64,000 nucleotides of DNA from Vibrio hepatarius (GCF_001274785.1 NZ_LHPI01000001.1:930001-994000), one strand, 5' to 3'; counted from the first letter of the stretch, positions 1-9,135 are shown. Numbers and translations: made by a program. Notes: a model not told the origin generated them from the sequence alone.

Positions 1-291
1 CGCTATCGCAGTGAAGACGAGTTGCAGCAAGCTTGGGAATATGAACCCGTTAAACGCTTAAAAAACTATTTAACGGATAGAGGTCTCTGGTCGAGTCAAC
101 AAGATTCAGACTGGCTAGCAGAGTGTAAGCAGCACGTTGAGCAAGCGGTCGATAACTATGTGTCTCTTGCGCCACAAGCACCAGAATCTGCCTTCGATTA
201 CCTCTATGAATCTTCACCAGCAGAGCTTAATGCTCAACGCGACGAACTGATCCAAAAAGCAATGCGTATGCAGGGAGGTCACCGTGGCTGA
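1..291 (+). CDS. 2-oxoacid dehydrogenase E1 component, alpha subunit (C-terminal fragment)
   Basis: The reading frame is open from the first base, so the gene starts outside the window and only the last 96 residues are seen. The RYRSEDEL stretch, the charged helix after it, and the position directly before an E1 beta gene match the C-terminal end of thiamine-diphosphate-dependent E1 alpha subunits of branched-chain 2-oxoacid (or pyruvate) dehydrogenase complexes. The catalytic ThDP-binding part is not in view. The stop overlaps the E1 beta start by 8 bases, which indicates translational coupling. Branched-chain specificity is inferred from the E1 beta and E2 neighbours and is not proven; pyruvate or acetoin remain possible. 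Confidence 0.85.
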   Translation, partial: RYRSEDELQQAWEYEPVKRLKNYLTDRGLWSSQQDSDWLAECKQHVEQAVDNYVSLAPQAPESAFDYLYESSPAELNAQRDELIQKAMRMQGGHRG

Positions 292-1267
292 AATAACACT
301 TGTTGAAGCGGTTAACCTCGCGCTCCACCATGAAATGGCTCACGATGAGAATGTAGTGGTACTCGGAGAAGACGTCGGTGACAACGGCGGTGTGTTCCGT
401 GCAACCGTTGGGTTAAAAGAGAAGTTTGGTCTGCGCAGAGTGATTGATTCACCGTTAGCGGAAGCCTTGATTGGCGGCGTTGCGGTCGGCATGGCAACCC
501 AAGGGCTGCGCCCTGTCGCTGAGTTTCAATTCCAAGGGTTTGTCTTCCCGGCGATGGAGCATTTAGTGTGCCATGCAGCCAGAATGCGAAACCGCACGCG
601 AGGACGACTCACCTGTCCTGCCGTATTTCGCGCACCGTTTGGCGGTGGTATTCACGCGCCTGAGCACCACTCTGAAAGCGTCGAAGCCTTATTTGCACAT
701 ATCCCCGGCTTTAAAGTTGTGGTTCCTTCCTCACCTCAACGCGCTTATGGTTTATTGCTGGCGGCGATCCGCAGTAACGATCCAGTGATGTTTTTTGAAC
801 CTAAACGCATCTACCGCACGGTGAAATCCAACGTGGTCGATAACGGCGAAGCGCTACCTCTCGATACCTGTTTCACACTGAGAAAAGGACGCGACATTAC
901 TTTGGTCACCTGGGGTGCTTGTGTGGTTGAATCTTTGCAGGCTGCGGAAACCTTATCTGCGCAAGGCATTTCAGTCGAAGTGGTGGATTTAGCTTCTATC
1001 AAGCCGATAGATATGAACACCATCATCAAATCACTCGAGAAAACCGGACGATTATTGGTGGTTCACGAAGCCAGCCGTACCTGTGGTGTGGGTGCTGAGA
1101 TCCTTGCTCGTGTTGCAGAAAGCGCAATGTGTATGTTGAAAGCGCCGCCTAAACGCGTCACCGGAATGGACACGGTAATGCCGTATTACCGCAATGAGGA
1201 TTACTTCATGATCCAAGAGCAAGACATTATTCAAGCCGCTCGTGAACTAGTGGAGGGTTGGAAATGA
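284..1267 (+). CDS. 2-oxoacid dehydrogenase E1 component, beta subunit (branched-chain type)
   Basis: A 327-residue protein of normal length for E1 beta, the partner of E1 alpha in the decarboxylation and reductive acylation step. Visible family features are the GEDVGDNGGVFRAT segment (residues about 28-41), the RVIDSPLAEALIGG segment, APFGGGIHAPEHHSE, and FEPKRIYR, a motif common in branched-chain 2-oxoacid dehydrogenases. The start is GTG at 284, with GGGAGG 5-10 bases upstream inside the preceding gene. The stop overlaps the E2 start as ATGA at 1264-1267. The protein acts in the cytosol as an alpha2beta2 heterotetramer bound to the E2 core. Substrate is inferred as branched-chain 2-oxoacids from valine, leucine and isoleucine. 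Confidence 0.9.
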   Translation: MAEITLVEAVNLALHHEMAHDENVVVLGEDVGDNGGVFRATVGLKEKFGLRRVIDSPLAEALIGGVAVGMATQGLRPVAEFQFQGFVFPAMEHLVCHAARMRNRTRGRLTCPAVFRAPFGGGIHAPEHHSESVEALFAHIPGFKVVVPSSPQRAYGLLLAAIRSNDPVMFFEPKRIYRTVKSNVVDNGEALPLDTCFTLRKGRDITLVTWGACVVESLQAAETLSAQGISVEVVDLASIKPIDMNTIIKSLEKTGRLLVVHEASRTCGVGAEILARVAESAMCMLKAPPKRVTGMDTVMPYYRNEDYFMIQEQDIIQAARELVEGWK

Positions 1268-2415
1268 AAAACTTCCTATTACCAGATTTAGGTGAAGGCT
1301 TAGCCGAATCTGAAATTGTCGAATGGCACGTCAATGTTGGTGATACGGTCGAAACCGACCAAGTGGTACTGACGGTTGAAACTGCAAAAGCCGTGGTGGA
1401 AGTGCCCTCACCTTGCAGCGGTAAAGTCGTCAACAGACACGGAGAAGAAGGCGACATCGTCAACATCGGAGCCTTGCTGTTAGAGATTGAAGAGTTGGTC
1501 GATGGATCGAGTAAAGCCAAGCCGAAAGAAGCTCAAAAATCCGATGCCGCAACTGTCGTAGGTAACGTATCTCAACACGCTCATCACGTGAATGTCGATG
1601 ACTTCTGGATCGGAGGCGATAATTCACATGTTGATCAGCGCCCTGTGACCGCAATGCCTTCGGCTCGTTTGTTGGCCAAAAAGCTTGGTGTCAGCATCGA
1701 GAAAGTGGAAGGAACGGGTCCAAATGGCCTGATTACCGATAGCGATATCTACCACGAAGCAAGTCGACAACAACCAGGTACTGAGGTACTAAAAGGCGCC
1801 AGACGAACCATGGCGGGTGCAATGGCAGAATCACACCGCAATGTGGCGGATGTGACGATTACTGAAGAAGCGAGCTTAGAAAGTTGGTCTGCTAACGAAG
1901 ATATTTCCGCAAGGCTTATCAAAGCGGTGGTCTACGCGTGCAAGAAAGAACCTGCTCTCAATGCTTGGTTTGACGCAGACACCATGACGCGCTGTGTGCA
2001 CAGCAAGGTCAACATAGGTATCGCCGTTGATAGCTCTCATGGACTGTATGTCCCAGTGCTGCGTGACGCGGACAACTTCTCAGCAGAAGGGGTTCGTCGC
2101 TGGTTGGATGAAACAGTCAAAGGCATTCGCGAACGTAAAATCGCCCGCGAGCAGCTACAACACGCGACCATTACACTGACCAACTTTGGTGCCATCGCGG
2201 GGATCTACGCAACACCTGTTGTTTCCCCACCCCAAGTCGCGATTGTCGGCGCGGGTCGAATCATCGAAAAAGTCGTCATGCGCGATGGACAGCCCGTTGC
2301 GATCAAAGCGATGCCACTGTCGATTACGTTTGACCACAGAGCCTGTACCGGTGGCGAAGCAGCGCGCTTTACCAAAAAACTGGTGTGGCATTTAGAAAGC
2401 CGCTACCAAGACTAG
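1264..2415 (+). CDS. 2-oxoacid dehydrogenase E2, dihydrolipoyl acyltransferase
   Basis: A 383-residue acyltransferase with one lipoyl domain (about residues 1-78; lipoyl lysine K42 in ETAKAVVE), a peripheral subunit-binding domain (about 127-161, MPSARLLAKKLGV...GLITDSDI) and a C-terminal catalytic domain. The ATG at 1264 overlaps the E1 beta stop and has GGAGGG upstream; an upstream TTG at 1258 lies too close to that site. The active-site histidine is H358 in FDHRACTGGEA. The usual DHRxxDG aspartate is replaced by threonine (T362), as I recall from a subfamily of bacterial E2 proteins. No E3 (lipoamide dehydrogenase) gene follows, so E3 must come from elsewhere. Confidence 0.9.
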   Translation: MKNFLLPDLGEGLAESEIVEWHVNVGDTVETDQVVLTVETAKAVVEVPSPCSGKVVNRHGEEGDIVNIGALLLEIEELVDGSSKAKPKEAQKSDAATVVGNVSQHAHHVNVDDFWIGGDNSHVDQRPVTAMPSARLLAKKLGVSIEKVEGTGPNGLITDSDIYHEASRQQPGTEVLKGARRTMAGAMAESHRNVADVTITEEASLESWSANEDISARLIKAVVYACKKEPALNAWFDADTMTRCVHSKVNIGIAVDSSHGLYVPVLRDADNFSAEGVRRWLDETVKGIRERKIAREQLQHATITLTNFGAIAGIYATPVVSPPQVAIVGAGRIIEKVVMRDGQPVAIKAMPLSITFDHRACTGGEAARFTKKLVWHLESRYQD

Positions 2416-2427
2416 ATCAAAGCACTC

Positions 2428-2472
2428 GATCAAGCCCATAACGCACCATCAGAATACGCTATGGGTTTGATC
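2428..2472. repeat. Inverted repeat after the E2 gene, possible terminator
   Basis: GATCAAGCCCATAACG (2428-2443) pairs with CGCTATGGGTTTGATC (2457-2472), with 14 of 16 positions complementary and a 13-base loop. It lies 13 bases after the E2 stop. There is no T-run after it, so it may be a Rho-dependent stop or an mRNA 3' stabiliser rather than an intrinsic terminator. Confidence 0.5.
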
Positions 2473-2682
2473 TGCCTGCTATCGGTGTTCAAGCCGTTAT
2501 TTAGCCCGAACTCAAACAAACCTCAACACATTAGCCATCTCATAATTAATACTTTTATTTATTCATCACAGTGATTTATAAATATCCAACTGATCGCACT
2601 TCAAACATCTGAGAAAGCTCTATTATTGATAAACAACTGTTGGCACATCCAACCCACCGATAAAAATAGAGAACAAGACTCG

Positions 2683-5541
2683 ATGGAACGTCGCTATAAA
2701 GCTTTGCCTATTCACATACATCTATCCACCGTTATCATTTTGGTCGTCGTTATTGTCTCTGGCGTGCAGATTTATCTCTCCAACAACGGCTTAAACACAC
2801 TAATCAAAGATGCTAACGACAAACTATTTAGCCGTGTCGCGTCAGAAACGCGCTATAAGTTGGATTCTTACTATCACTCTGCTTTTCTGGCGTTAGGGAC
2901 ATTTGCGAAAAGCCAAGTCGCTCACTCCAACGTTGCACAAGAAAGAGAGTTAGCGTTGGCTGGGATTGTTCATCTGCTTGACGAACATCCGCATGTATCG
3001 TCGTTTTCATTCTATTATCCCAACGGCGATTTCTACTCTGTAATGCAAGTTAAGAGCGATAAAGTCAGGCAGTTTTTTGGCATTGATGAACGCACGCGTT
3101 ATATCGAAACCCACGAGATCAACGAAATCACCACCATCACTGGACTGGATTCGTCACTCAATAAAGTCGACGAATTTGAGCTGGATAAAAAGTTATTAGT
3201 ACAGCATCACGATGACTTTGCCGATGCAAAACTGGACGCCAATATTATCTCTGTGCCGTTTGTACTTCCGGCTTTAAAAGAGCTAGGGTTGACCGCTTAT
3301 AGAAAGAATTCATTTGGTACGATCATCTCGATTAATGTCTCTCTCAAAGATTTGGAAAAGACGCTTGCCAGTACCTTAACGGCGCCATCTTCGATTCGAG
3401 CCCTGTACACCGACTCTGGTAGTATCTACGCCGCCAGTGACCGTGATTTACTCGACACCGAGACCAATGGCCGCGCAATGAAAGTGGCGGATTTGTCTCA
3501 ATCCGTTTTGTCATATGCAATCGGCCAGCATCAGCGTATCAATACGATTGAAACGTTCAACTTCAACGGCGAACAGTGGTTTGGAAAAGTCGTTCCGCTT
3601 GCGCCGCATAACAACGAACCCATTAACCTACTGATGGCAACTAAAGCGGCAGACTTGTTTGATTCTGGCGTGGTGATCAAACAACAAACGCTTTACGGCT
3701 CGCTGCTCGTTTTACTGATAACACTGCCATTTATCTATGGCGTGTCGCGTTACGTTGCTCAGCCAATCAGACGAGCGACTCAAAAAGCGCAAGACATCGA
3801 GCGCTTCCGCTTCTCATTTGAGCCACAGAAACCAAGCTACATTAAAGAGATTCAAGAGCTAACCGAAGCTCAAGCGAGCACGCAACTAACGATTAAGCAG
3901 TTTATTTCGCTAACCAACAACATAGCGCGCAAAGAGAATGTCGATGACATTTTGAGTCTGGTTTGCCAAGACATCGCGAAGGCGGTCAACGCTCAAGGGG
4001 CGTTTTTGTACTTACTCGATGAGGAAACAAATTGCGCGATCCCTAAATGTCTTTGGTGGGAAGAAGAGAATGACGACAGCTCAAATGAAATCTTCCAACA
4101 GCCGATTCCATTGACCAGTCAATCTCCGTTTGTACAGCGCGTCTTCGTACAGAAAGAAGCGCACATATTTAAACTTAGCGACATTGCCTTCTTTGCTTCC
4201 ACTCAAGTGGCCAATCAAGACGCTCAGTTTATCTGTTATCCACTGATTGACCGAACTGGTGACGTAATTGGTTCATTTGCCGTGATGTACCATCAAGGCG
4301 ATGTACAGAAGCTGCACGACAAGTATGCACACTATTTGAAAACGCTATTGGGCTTTACGTCGGTGACGATTGAAACACTCAATATGTACGACGCGCAAAA
4401 AGCGTTGCTTGAGTCCTTTATCCAAGTGTTTGCAGGATCTTTGGATAAGAAGTCTCCGTACACGGGTCACCACTGCCAACGAGTACCCGTGATTACCGAG
4501 TGGTTAACCCAAGCGGCAGATGAATCAAAACTTGCTCCGTTCAACGACTTTTCATTAAACACTAAAGAGTGGGAAGAGTTACGAATCGCAAGCTGGTTGC
4601 ATGACTGCGGTAAAATAACTACACCAGAACACATCGTCGATAAAGCGACAAAACTGGAGTGCATTTACAACCGTATCCACGAAATTCGCATGCGTTTTGA
4701 AGTGCTCAAACGCGATAAACGTTTAGAGTCTTACGCTGAAGCCTTTGGTGAACTGCCAAATGAAGCAGAACAAAAGCTTTCGCACGTTCTAACGCAAATA
4801 GACGAGGATTTTCAGTTTATTGCAGAACTTAACGTCGGTGGCGAGTTTGTCAGTGACGACGACCTTGAGCGTTTAAATACTATCGCTAAAAGCAACTGGA
4901 CGAGAACTCTGTCCAAACGCTCAGGAACAGCCTGGGTAGAACAACAACGTTTCTCTGGTGAGGAAATCACACCTCAAGAGGAAAGCTTGCTCGCTGATTT
5001 GCCGGAACACATCGTGCCGTGGGAAACCAATCCGCCTATAGACGAACGCTTTTCGATGAAACCACCGCAATATCAAGCCAACTTAGGTGAGCTCTACAAT
5101 CTATCGATTCGTCGCGGTACGTTAACCGATGAAGACAGATTCATCATTAATGACCATATTATTCAGACGATTAGAATCTTAGAGTCGTTACCTTTCCCAC
5201 AACATTTGAAAGATGTGGCACGAATTGCCGGCGGACACCACGAGAAAATCGATGGTACTGGCTACCCTATGGGACTCAAGGGAGAAGATATGCCGCTCAC
5301 CGCCAAAATCATCGCGGTTGCGGATGTATTTGAAGCCTTGACCAGTACAGACCGCCCTTACAAGAAAGCTAAGACACTCAAGGAAGCAATCAAAATCATG
5401 AGCTTCATGGCCAAAGAAGGCCACCTTGATCAAGATGTATTCGAGCTGTTCTTAACCTCAGGTGTTTACCAACGATTCGCCGAAAGCTACATGCTGCCTG
5501 AGCAGTTGGATGAGGTCGACGTCTCTTCGTATGTCGCTTAA
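2683..5541 (+). CDS. HD-GYP domain cyclic-di-GMP phosphodiesterase with periplasmic sensor and GAF domain
   Basis: A 952-residue inner-membrane signalling protein, predicted to hydrolyse cyclic di-GMP. Order of parts: short cytoplasmic start, a membrane helix (about 15-35), a large periplasmic Cache-like sensor region (about 40-335), a second helix (about 340-360), a HAMP-like linker, a GAF-like domain (about 420-560), and an HD-GYP domain. The metal-binding HD pair is in LHDCGK (H640, D641); the GYP motif is in HHEKIDGTGYP (860-862). About 220 residues separate HD from GYP, far more than in a compact HD-GYP domain. The ATG at 2683 gives the natural membrane start; a TTG 57 bases upstream is possible. 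The gene is monocistronic, ending at a strong terminator. Confidence 0.85.
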   Translation: MERRYKALPIHIHLSTVIILVVVIVSGVQIYLSNNGLNTLIKDANDKLFSRVASETRYKLDSYYHSAFLALGTFAKSQVAHSNVAQERELALAGIVHLLDEHPHVSSFSFYYPNGDFYSVMQVKSDKVRQFFGIDERTRYIETHEINEITTITGLDSSLNKVDEFELDKKLLVQHHDDFADAKLDANIISVPFVLPALKELGLTAYRKNSFGTIISINVSLKDLEKTLASTLTAPSSIRALYTDSGSIYAASDRDLLDTETNGRAMKVADLSQSVLSYAIGQHQRINTIETFNFNGEQWFGKVVPLAPHNNEPINLLMATKAADLFDSGVVIKQQTLYGSLLVLLITLPFIYGVSRYVAQPIRRATQKAQDIERFRFSFEPQKPSYIKEIQELTEAQASTQLTIKQFISLTNNIARKENVDDILSLVCQDIAKAVNAQGAFLYLLDEETNCAIPKCLWWEEENDDSSNEIFQQPIPLTSQSPFVQRVFVQKEAHIFKLSDIAFFASTQVANQDAQFICYPLIDRTGDVIGSFAVMYHQGDVQKLHDKYAHYLKTLLGFTSVTIETLNMYDAQKALLESFIQVFAGSLDKKSPYTGHHCQRVPVITEWLTQAADESKLAPFNDFSLNTKEWEELRIASWLHDCGKITTPEHIVDKATKLECIYNRIHEIRMRFEVLKRDKRLESYAEAFGELPNEAEQKLSHVLTQIDEDFQFIAELNVGGEFVSDDDLERLNTIAKSNWTRTLSKRSGTAWVEQQRFSGEEITPQEESLLADLPEHIVPWETNPPIDERFSMKPPQYQANLGELYNLSIRRGTLTDEDRFIINDHIIQTIRILESLPFPQHLKDVARIAGGHHEKIDGTGYPMGLKGEDMPLTAKIIAVADVFEALTSTDRPYKKAKTLKEAIKIMSFMAKEGHLDQDVFELFLTSGVYQRFAESYMLPEQLDEVDVSSYVA

Positions 5542-5563
5542 CGAGAAAATGTTGGTTAAGTAG

Positions 5564-5609
5564 AAAACAGCCCCGCTCAATACACAGCAGTGTTAAGCGG
5601 GGCTGTTTT
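5564..5609. terminator. Bidirectional intrinsic terminator
   Basis: AAAACAGCCCCGCT (5564-5577) and AGCGGGGCTGTTTT (5596-5609) form a perfect 14-base-pair stem. The A-run and T-run on its two sides let it stop both the HD-GYP transcript and the convergent etfBA transcript. Confidence 0.9.
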
Positions 5610-5623
5610 CATTCAGTCACGAG

Positions 5624-6586
5624 TCAGACAGAGTCGATTAGCTCAGGCAAGATCTCAAACAAATCACCAACCAGACCGTAATCCGCAACTTCAAAGATTG
5701 GGGCATCTGGGTCACTGTTTATGGCGACGATCACTTTAGACTCTTTCATCCCGGCAATGTGCTGAATGGCGCCTGAAATCCCAACCGCGATATACAGGTC
5801 AGGCGCAACCACTTTACCCGTTTGTCCGACTTGCAGATCGTTTGATACATAACCCGCATCGACCGCTGCCCGCGAAGCACCAATCGCGCCACCTAACTTG
5901 TCAGCGAGTTGTTCCACTAATTGAAACTGTTCTTTGCTGCCTAGCCCGCGTCCGCCCGATACCACAACACGAGCCGCGGCAAGTTCTGGTCTTTCAGAGA
6001 CCGTAACTTTACGCTCCATAAACTCGGTATTCGACGCGTGAACTTCCGCAGGCACTTCGATAATCGGCACATCTCGATTGCCATTTGGTTGGGCTTTATC
6101 AAACGCCGATTCGCGCACAGTGATGACTTTTATTGCGTCATGGGATTGTACTTTTGCCAATGCGTTACCGGCATAGATTGGTCTGATGACCGTATCAGCG
6201 GAGACAAACTCAATCACATCGGACAATTGCCCTACATCGAGCAGCGCCGCCACTCTTGGCATTAAGTCTTTACCAAAGGTGCTCGCAACCGCCAACACGT
6301 GTGAATAGCCACTGGCAAGGTTGACGATCTCAGGAGCAATCGCTTCGCTCAACACGTTGGCATAATTGCTGTGTTCTGCGACGAGTATTTGATCCACCAT
6401 TCCATATTCATTCGCTTGCTTCGAAACGCCCTGACAGTTTTCACCGATGATCAAGAGATCAATCGAGCAATCCTGATTCAATTCTGCTAATTGCTCAGCG
6501 GCTGTGAGCGTTGCCAACGTTCCCGAGCTAAGTTGAGAGCCATTGTGCTGAGCAACTACCAAAATTTTTGCGCTAGATTCACTCAT
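5624..6586 (-). CDS. etfA: Electron transfer flavoprotein, alpha subunit
   Basis: A 320-residue soluble protein that forms the FAD-carrying heterodimer with EtfB. It takes electrons from acyl-CoA dehydrogenases (fatty acid and branched-chain amino acid oxidation) and passes them to ETF-quinone oxidoreductase. The C-terminal FAD domain shows the family signature: VVVSGGRGLGS, IGASRAAVDAGY, GQTGKVVAPDLYIAVGISGAIQH, and INSDPDAPIFEVADYG. The ATG at 6586 is preferred to the GTG at 6592 because AGGGAGG ends five bases before the ATG and touches the GTG. It lies 12 bases after etfB on the same strand, so the two form an operon. Confidence 0.95.
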   Translation of the reverse strand: MSESSAKILVVAQHNGSQLSSGTLATLTAAEQLAELNQDCSIDLLIIGENCQGVSKQANEYGMVDQILVAEHSNYANVLSEAIAPEIVNLASGYSHVLAVASTFGKDLMPRVAALLDVGQLSDVIEFVSADTVIRPIYAGNALAKVQSHDAIKVITVRESAFDKAQPNGNRDVPIIEVPAEVHASNTEFMERKVTVSERPELAAARVVVSGGRGLGSKEQFQLVEQLADKLGGAIGASRAAVDAGYVSNDLQVGQTGKVVAPDLYIAVGISGAIQHIAGMKESKVIVAINSDPDAPIFEVADYGLVGDLFEILPELIDSV

Positions 6587-6598
6587 GTACACCTCCCT

Positions 6599-7351
6599 TT
6601 ACTCAATCACTTTTGCTTCGTTACGCAGTTTGTCCACCAATTCGGCAACACTTGTCACTATTTGTCCTGCTTGGCGAGCTTTTGGCGGCATCACTTCTAG
6701 CGTGACTTGTGACGACGACAGCTCGACCCCTAACTGCTCTGGCGTGAGTTGCTCCATCGGTTTGCTTTTGGCTTTCATGATATTGGGCAATGATGCGTAT
6801 CTTGGCTCATTCAAGCGCAAATCAACACTAATCACTGCTGGTAACGACAATCTAAGCCGCTCAAGGCCACCATCGATCTCTCGTTCGACCTCTATCTTGT
6901 TACCCTCAATATGGATTTCAGAAGCAAATGTCGCCTGCGGCAATCCTGTAATAGCAGCGAGCATTTGAGCCACCTGATTGTTATCGCTGTCGATTGATTG
7001 TTTGCCGAGTAAAACCAACCTCGGTTGCTCTTTTTCGACTATCGCTTTAAGCAACTTAGCAACGCTCAGCGGCTGGCATTCAGTATCCGTCTCAATATGA
7101 ATCGCTCTATCAGCGCCAAGCGCTAACGCCGATCTTAGTTGCTCTTGGCAAGAAGATTCGCCCATCGAAACGACGATCACCTCTTCTGCTAGCCCTGATT
7201 CTTTGAGTCGTATTGCTTCTTCTACGGCTATTTCGCAAAACGGGTTAATGGTCATTTTGACGTTTGCTGTTTCTACGCCAGTGCCATCTGTTTTGACTCG
7301 AACTTTGCTGTATGGGTCGATAACACGCTTAATCGCTACTAGAACTTTCAC
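6599..7351 (-). CDS. etfB: Electron transfer flavoprotein, beta subunit
   Basis: A 250-residue EtfB. The N-terminus MKVLVAIKRVIDPYSKVRV, the NPFCEIAVEEAIRLKE segment and the later LLGKQSIDSDNNQVAQMLA segment are typical of the AMP-binding beta subunit. The start is GTG at 7351 with a GGAGG site four bases away. It is the first gene of etfBA and diverges from the ETF-QO gene; the shared control region between them holds a dyad at 7396-7411. This arrangement supports joint regulation of the whole electron route from acyl-CoA dehydrogenases to quinone. Confidence 0.95.
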   Translation of the reverse strand: MKVLVAIKRVIDPYSKVRVKTDGTGVETANVKMTINPFCEIAVEEAIRLKESGLAEEVIVVSMGESSCQEQLRSALALGADRAIHIETDTECQPLSVAKLLKAIVEKEQPRLVLLGKQSIDSDNNQVAQMLAAITGLPQATFASEIHIEGNKIEVEREIDGGLERLRLSLPAVISVDLRLNEPRYASLPNIMKAKSKPMEQLTPEQLGVELSSSQVTLEVMPPKARQAGQIVTSVAELVDKLRNEAKVIE

Positions 7352-7395
7352 GTAACCTCCTGCCGATGTGCCAAGTTATTTTGAGCTTAGTAAAG

Positions 7396-7411
7396 TTTAC
7401 GTTTACGTCAA
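7396..7411. promoter_or_regulatory. Candidate LiuR-like (MerR family) operator between etfB and ETF-QO genes
   Basis: TTTACGTTTACGTCAA is an imperfect palindrome (12 of 16 positions symmetric) 45 bases upstream of etfB and 59 bases upstream of the ETF-QO start. It resembles sites I recall for LiuR-type regulators of branched-chain amino acid breakdown. The site is seen directly; the regulator is inference. Confidence 0.45.
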
Positions 7412-7470
7412 CTGGACTATATTTAACTAAGTACAACGAGCACGAACTGGAAATCAGGTTGGGTTGGAGT

Positions 7471-9135
7471 ATGGAAAGAGAATCAATGGAGTTTGATGTT
7501 GTCGTCGTTGGCGCAGGGCCAGCGGGACTCTCAACGGCCTGCAAACTTGCCCAACTGAGCCAACAAAACAAACGAGATCTCAGTATTTGTGTGGTTGAAA
7601 AAGGCGAGCAAGTCGGTGCTCATATTCTATCCGGCGCGGTGTTTGACCCAATTGCGCTTGATGAGCTGTTTCCTCAATGGCGAGAAAATCCTCCGCAGAT
7701 GACGCCTGTTAACAAAGACGAGATGTTGCTGCTTTCTACCCAATCCAATCACGTCCGTATACCTCAAGCATTCGTGCCTAAAAGTCTACGCGTCGGACAC
7801 GAGCAATACGTTCTCAGTTTAGGCAACTTATGTATGTGGTTAGCCGAGCAAGCTAGCCAGTTAGGCGTTGAAGTGTTTCCCGGCTTTGCCGCGAGAAGCC
7901 TCATTAGCGATGAACAAGGCAAAATCGCTGGCGTCGTAACCTCAGACATGGGGTTAGATAAAGATGGCCAGCCGAAAAGCAACTTCCAAGCAGGCATTGA
8001 GCTTAGAGCCAAATACACCGTATTTGCTGAGGGCGCGCGCGGTCACCTTGGGCGAGAGTTGTTCAAACTCTTCAAGCTCAGTAAAGGCAAAGCGGCACAA
8101 CATTACGCCATTGGACTTAAGGAGTTATGGCAACTGCCAGAAGGCGATAAACGCTATCAACCTGGCTTAGTGATCCACGGTTTTGGTTGGCCGTTAAGCG
8201 ACTCGGAGAGCAACGGCGGCAGTTTTCTTTACCATCTCGACAATCATCAAGTGGCTGTAGGTTTAATTGTCGACCTCAACTACGCCAATCCTTATCTGAA
8301 TCCTTTCGAAGAATTTCAGCGCCTGAAGCATCACCCAGCGATATCAAAATACCTACTAGGCGCAGAGCGTGTTTGCTTTGGTGCTCGCGCGTTAACCAAA
8401 GGCGGCTTATTTGCTCTGCCTAAACAGCAGTTTCCCGGAGGCTTACTGATTGGTTGTGACGCTGGGACACTGAATAGCGCCAAGATCAAAGGTAGTCATA
8501 CCGCGATGAAATCCGGCTTGTTAGCGGCAGAGGCGGTATTTGCAGAACTGACCTCTCACTCACCGGCTGATGAGCCAGATTATCAGTCTCGATTTGAATC
8601 GTCTTGGCTGTATGACGAGTTAAACCAAGCGCGCAACTTTACAGGTGCTATCCACAATTACGGCAGCTTGCTCGGAGGAGCTATCGCGACCTTGGAATAC
8701 AATATTTGGCCATACTTGAGCAAAAAACCTGTGCCATGGAATATTGTCGATCCTCAAGCCGACTACTTATGTATGAAAGAGAAAAGCGGCTGCACAAAAA
8801 TCGAGTACCCGAAACCAGATAAGATCTTGAGCTTCGATAAACCGTCTTCTGTGTATTTATCAGGCACAAAACACGAAGAAAACCAACCAAATCACTTGCT
8901 GATTTCGAGCCTAAGAATCGCGCTCAACAACCATATTCCAATGTTTGACGGACCAAGCCAGAGGTTTTGCCCCGCAGGTGTGTATGAAATACTGGAATGC
9001 GAAGGCGGACATCGTCTACAGATCAATTCTGCCAACTGCTTACACTGTAAAACGTGCGATATTAAAGACCCGTCTCTCAACATCACTTGGGTTCCGCCTG
9101 AAGGTGGCGGCGGGCCTAACTATCGTAATATGTAA
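7471..9135 (+). CDS. Electron transfer flavoprotein-ubiquinone oxidoreductase
   Basis: A 554-residue ETF-QO, a monotopic membrane flavoprotein that oxidises reduced ETF and reduces ubiquinone. The N-terminal FAD-binding motif is VVVVGAGPAGLSTACKLA, followed by HILSGAVF. Near the C-terminus are the 4Fe-4S ligands in CPAGVYE and CLHCKTCDIKDP, and the ending WVPPEGGGGPNYRNM is very characteristic. The start at 7471 gives MERESMEFDVVVVGAGP, matching the known N-terminus of bacterial homologues. The frame is open 105 bases further upstream, but that region is the promoter shared with etfB. Confidence 0.95.
   Translation: MERESMEFDVVVVGAGPAGLSTACKLAQLSQQNKRDLSICVVEKGEQVGAHILSGAVFDPIALDELFPQWRENPPQMTPVNKDEMLLLSTQSNHVRIPQAFVPKSLRVGHEQYVLSLGNLCMWLAEQASQLGVEVFPGFAARSLISDEQGKIAGVVTSDMGLDKDGQPKSNFQAGIELRAKYTVFAEGARGHLGRELFKLFKLSKGKAAQHYAIGLKELWQLPEGDKRYQPGLVIHGFGWPLSDSESNGGSFLYHLDNHQVAVGLIVDLNYANPYLNPFEEFQRLKHHPAISKYLLGAERVCFGARALTKGGLFALPKQQFPGGLLIGCDAGTLNSAKIKGSHTAMKSGLLAAEAVFAELTSHSPADEPDYQSRFESSWLYDELNQARNFTGAIHNYGSLLGGAIATLEYNIWPYLSKKPVPWNIVDPQADYLCMKEKSGCTKIEYPKPDKILSFDKPSSVYLSGTKHEENQPNHLLISSLRIALNNHIPMFDGPSQRFCPAGVYEILECEGGHRLQINSANCLHCKTCDIKDPSLNITWVPPEGGGGPNYRNM

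Noticed and set aside
312..497. Antisense open frames inside E1beta and similar frames opposite other genes
   Set aside because: They lie opposite well-supported genes, have low-quality composition and lack ribosome sites.
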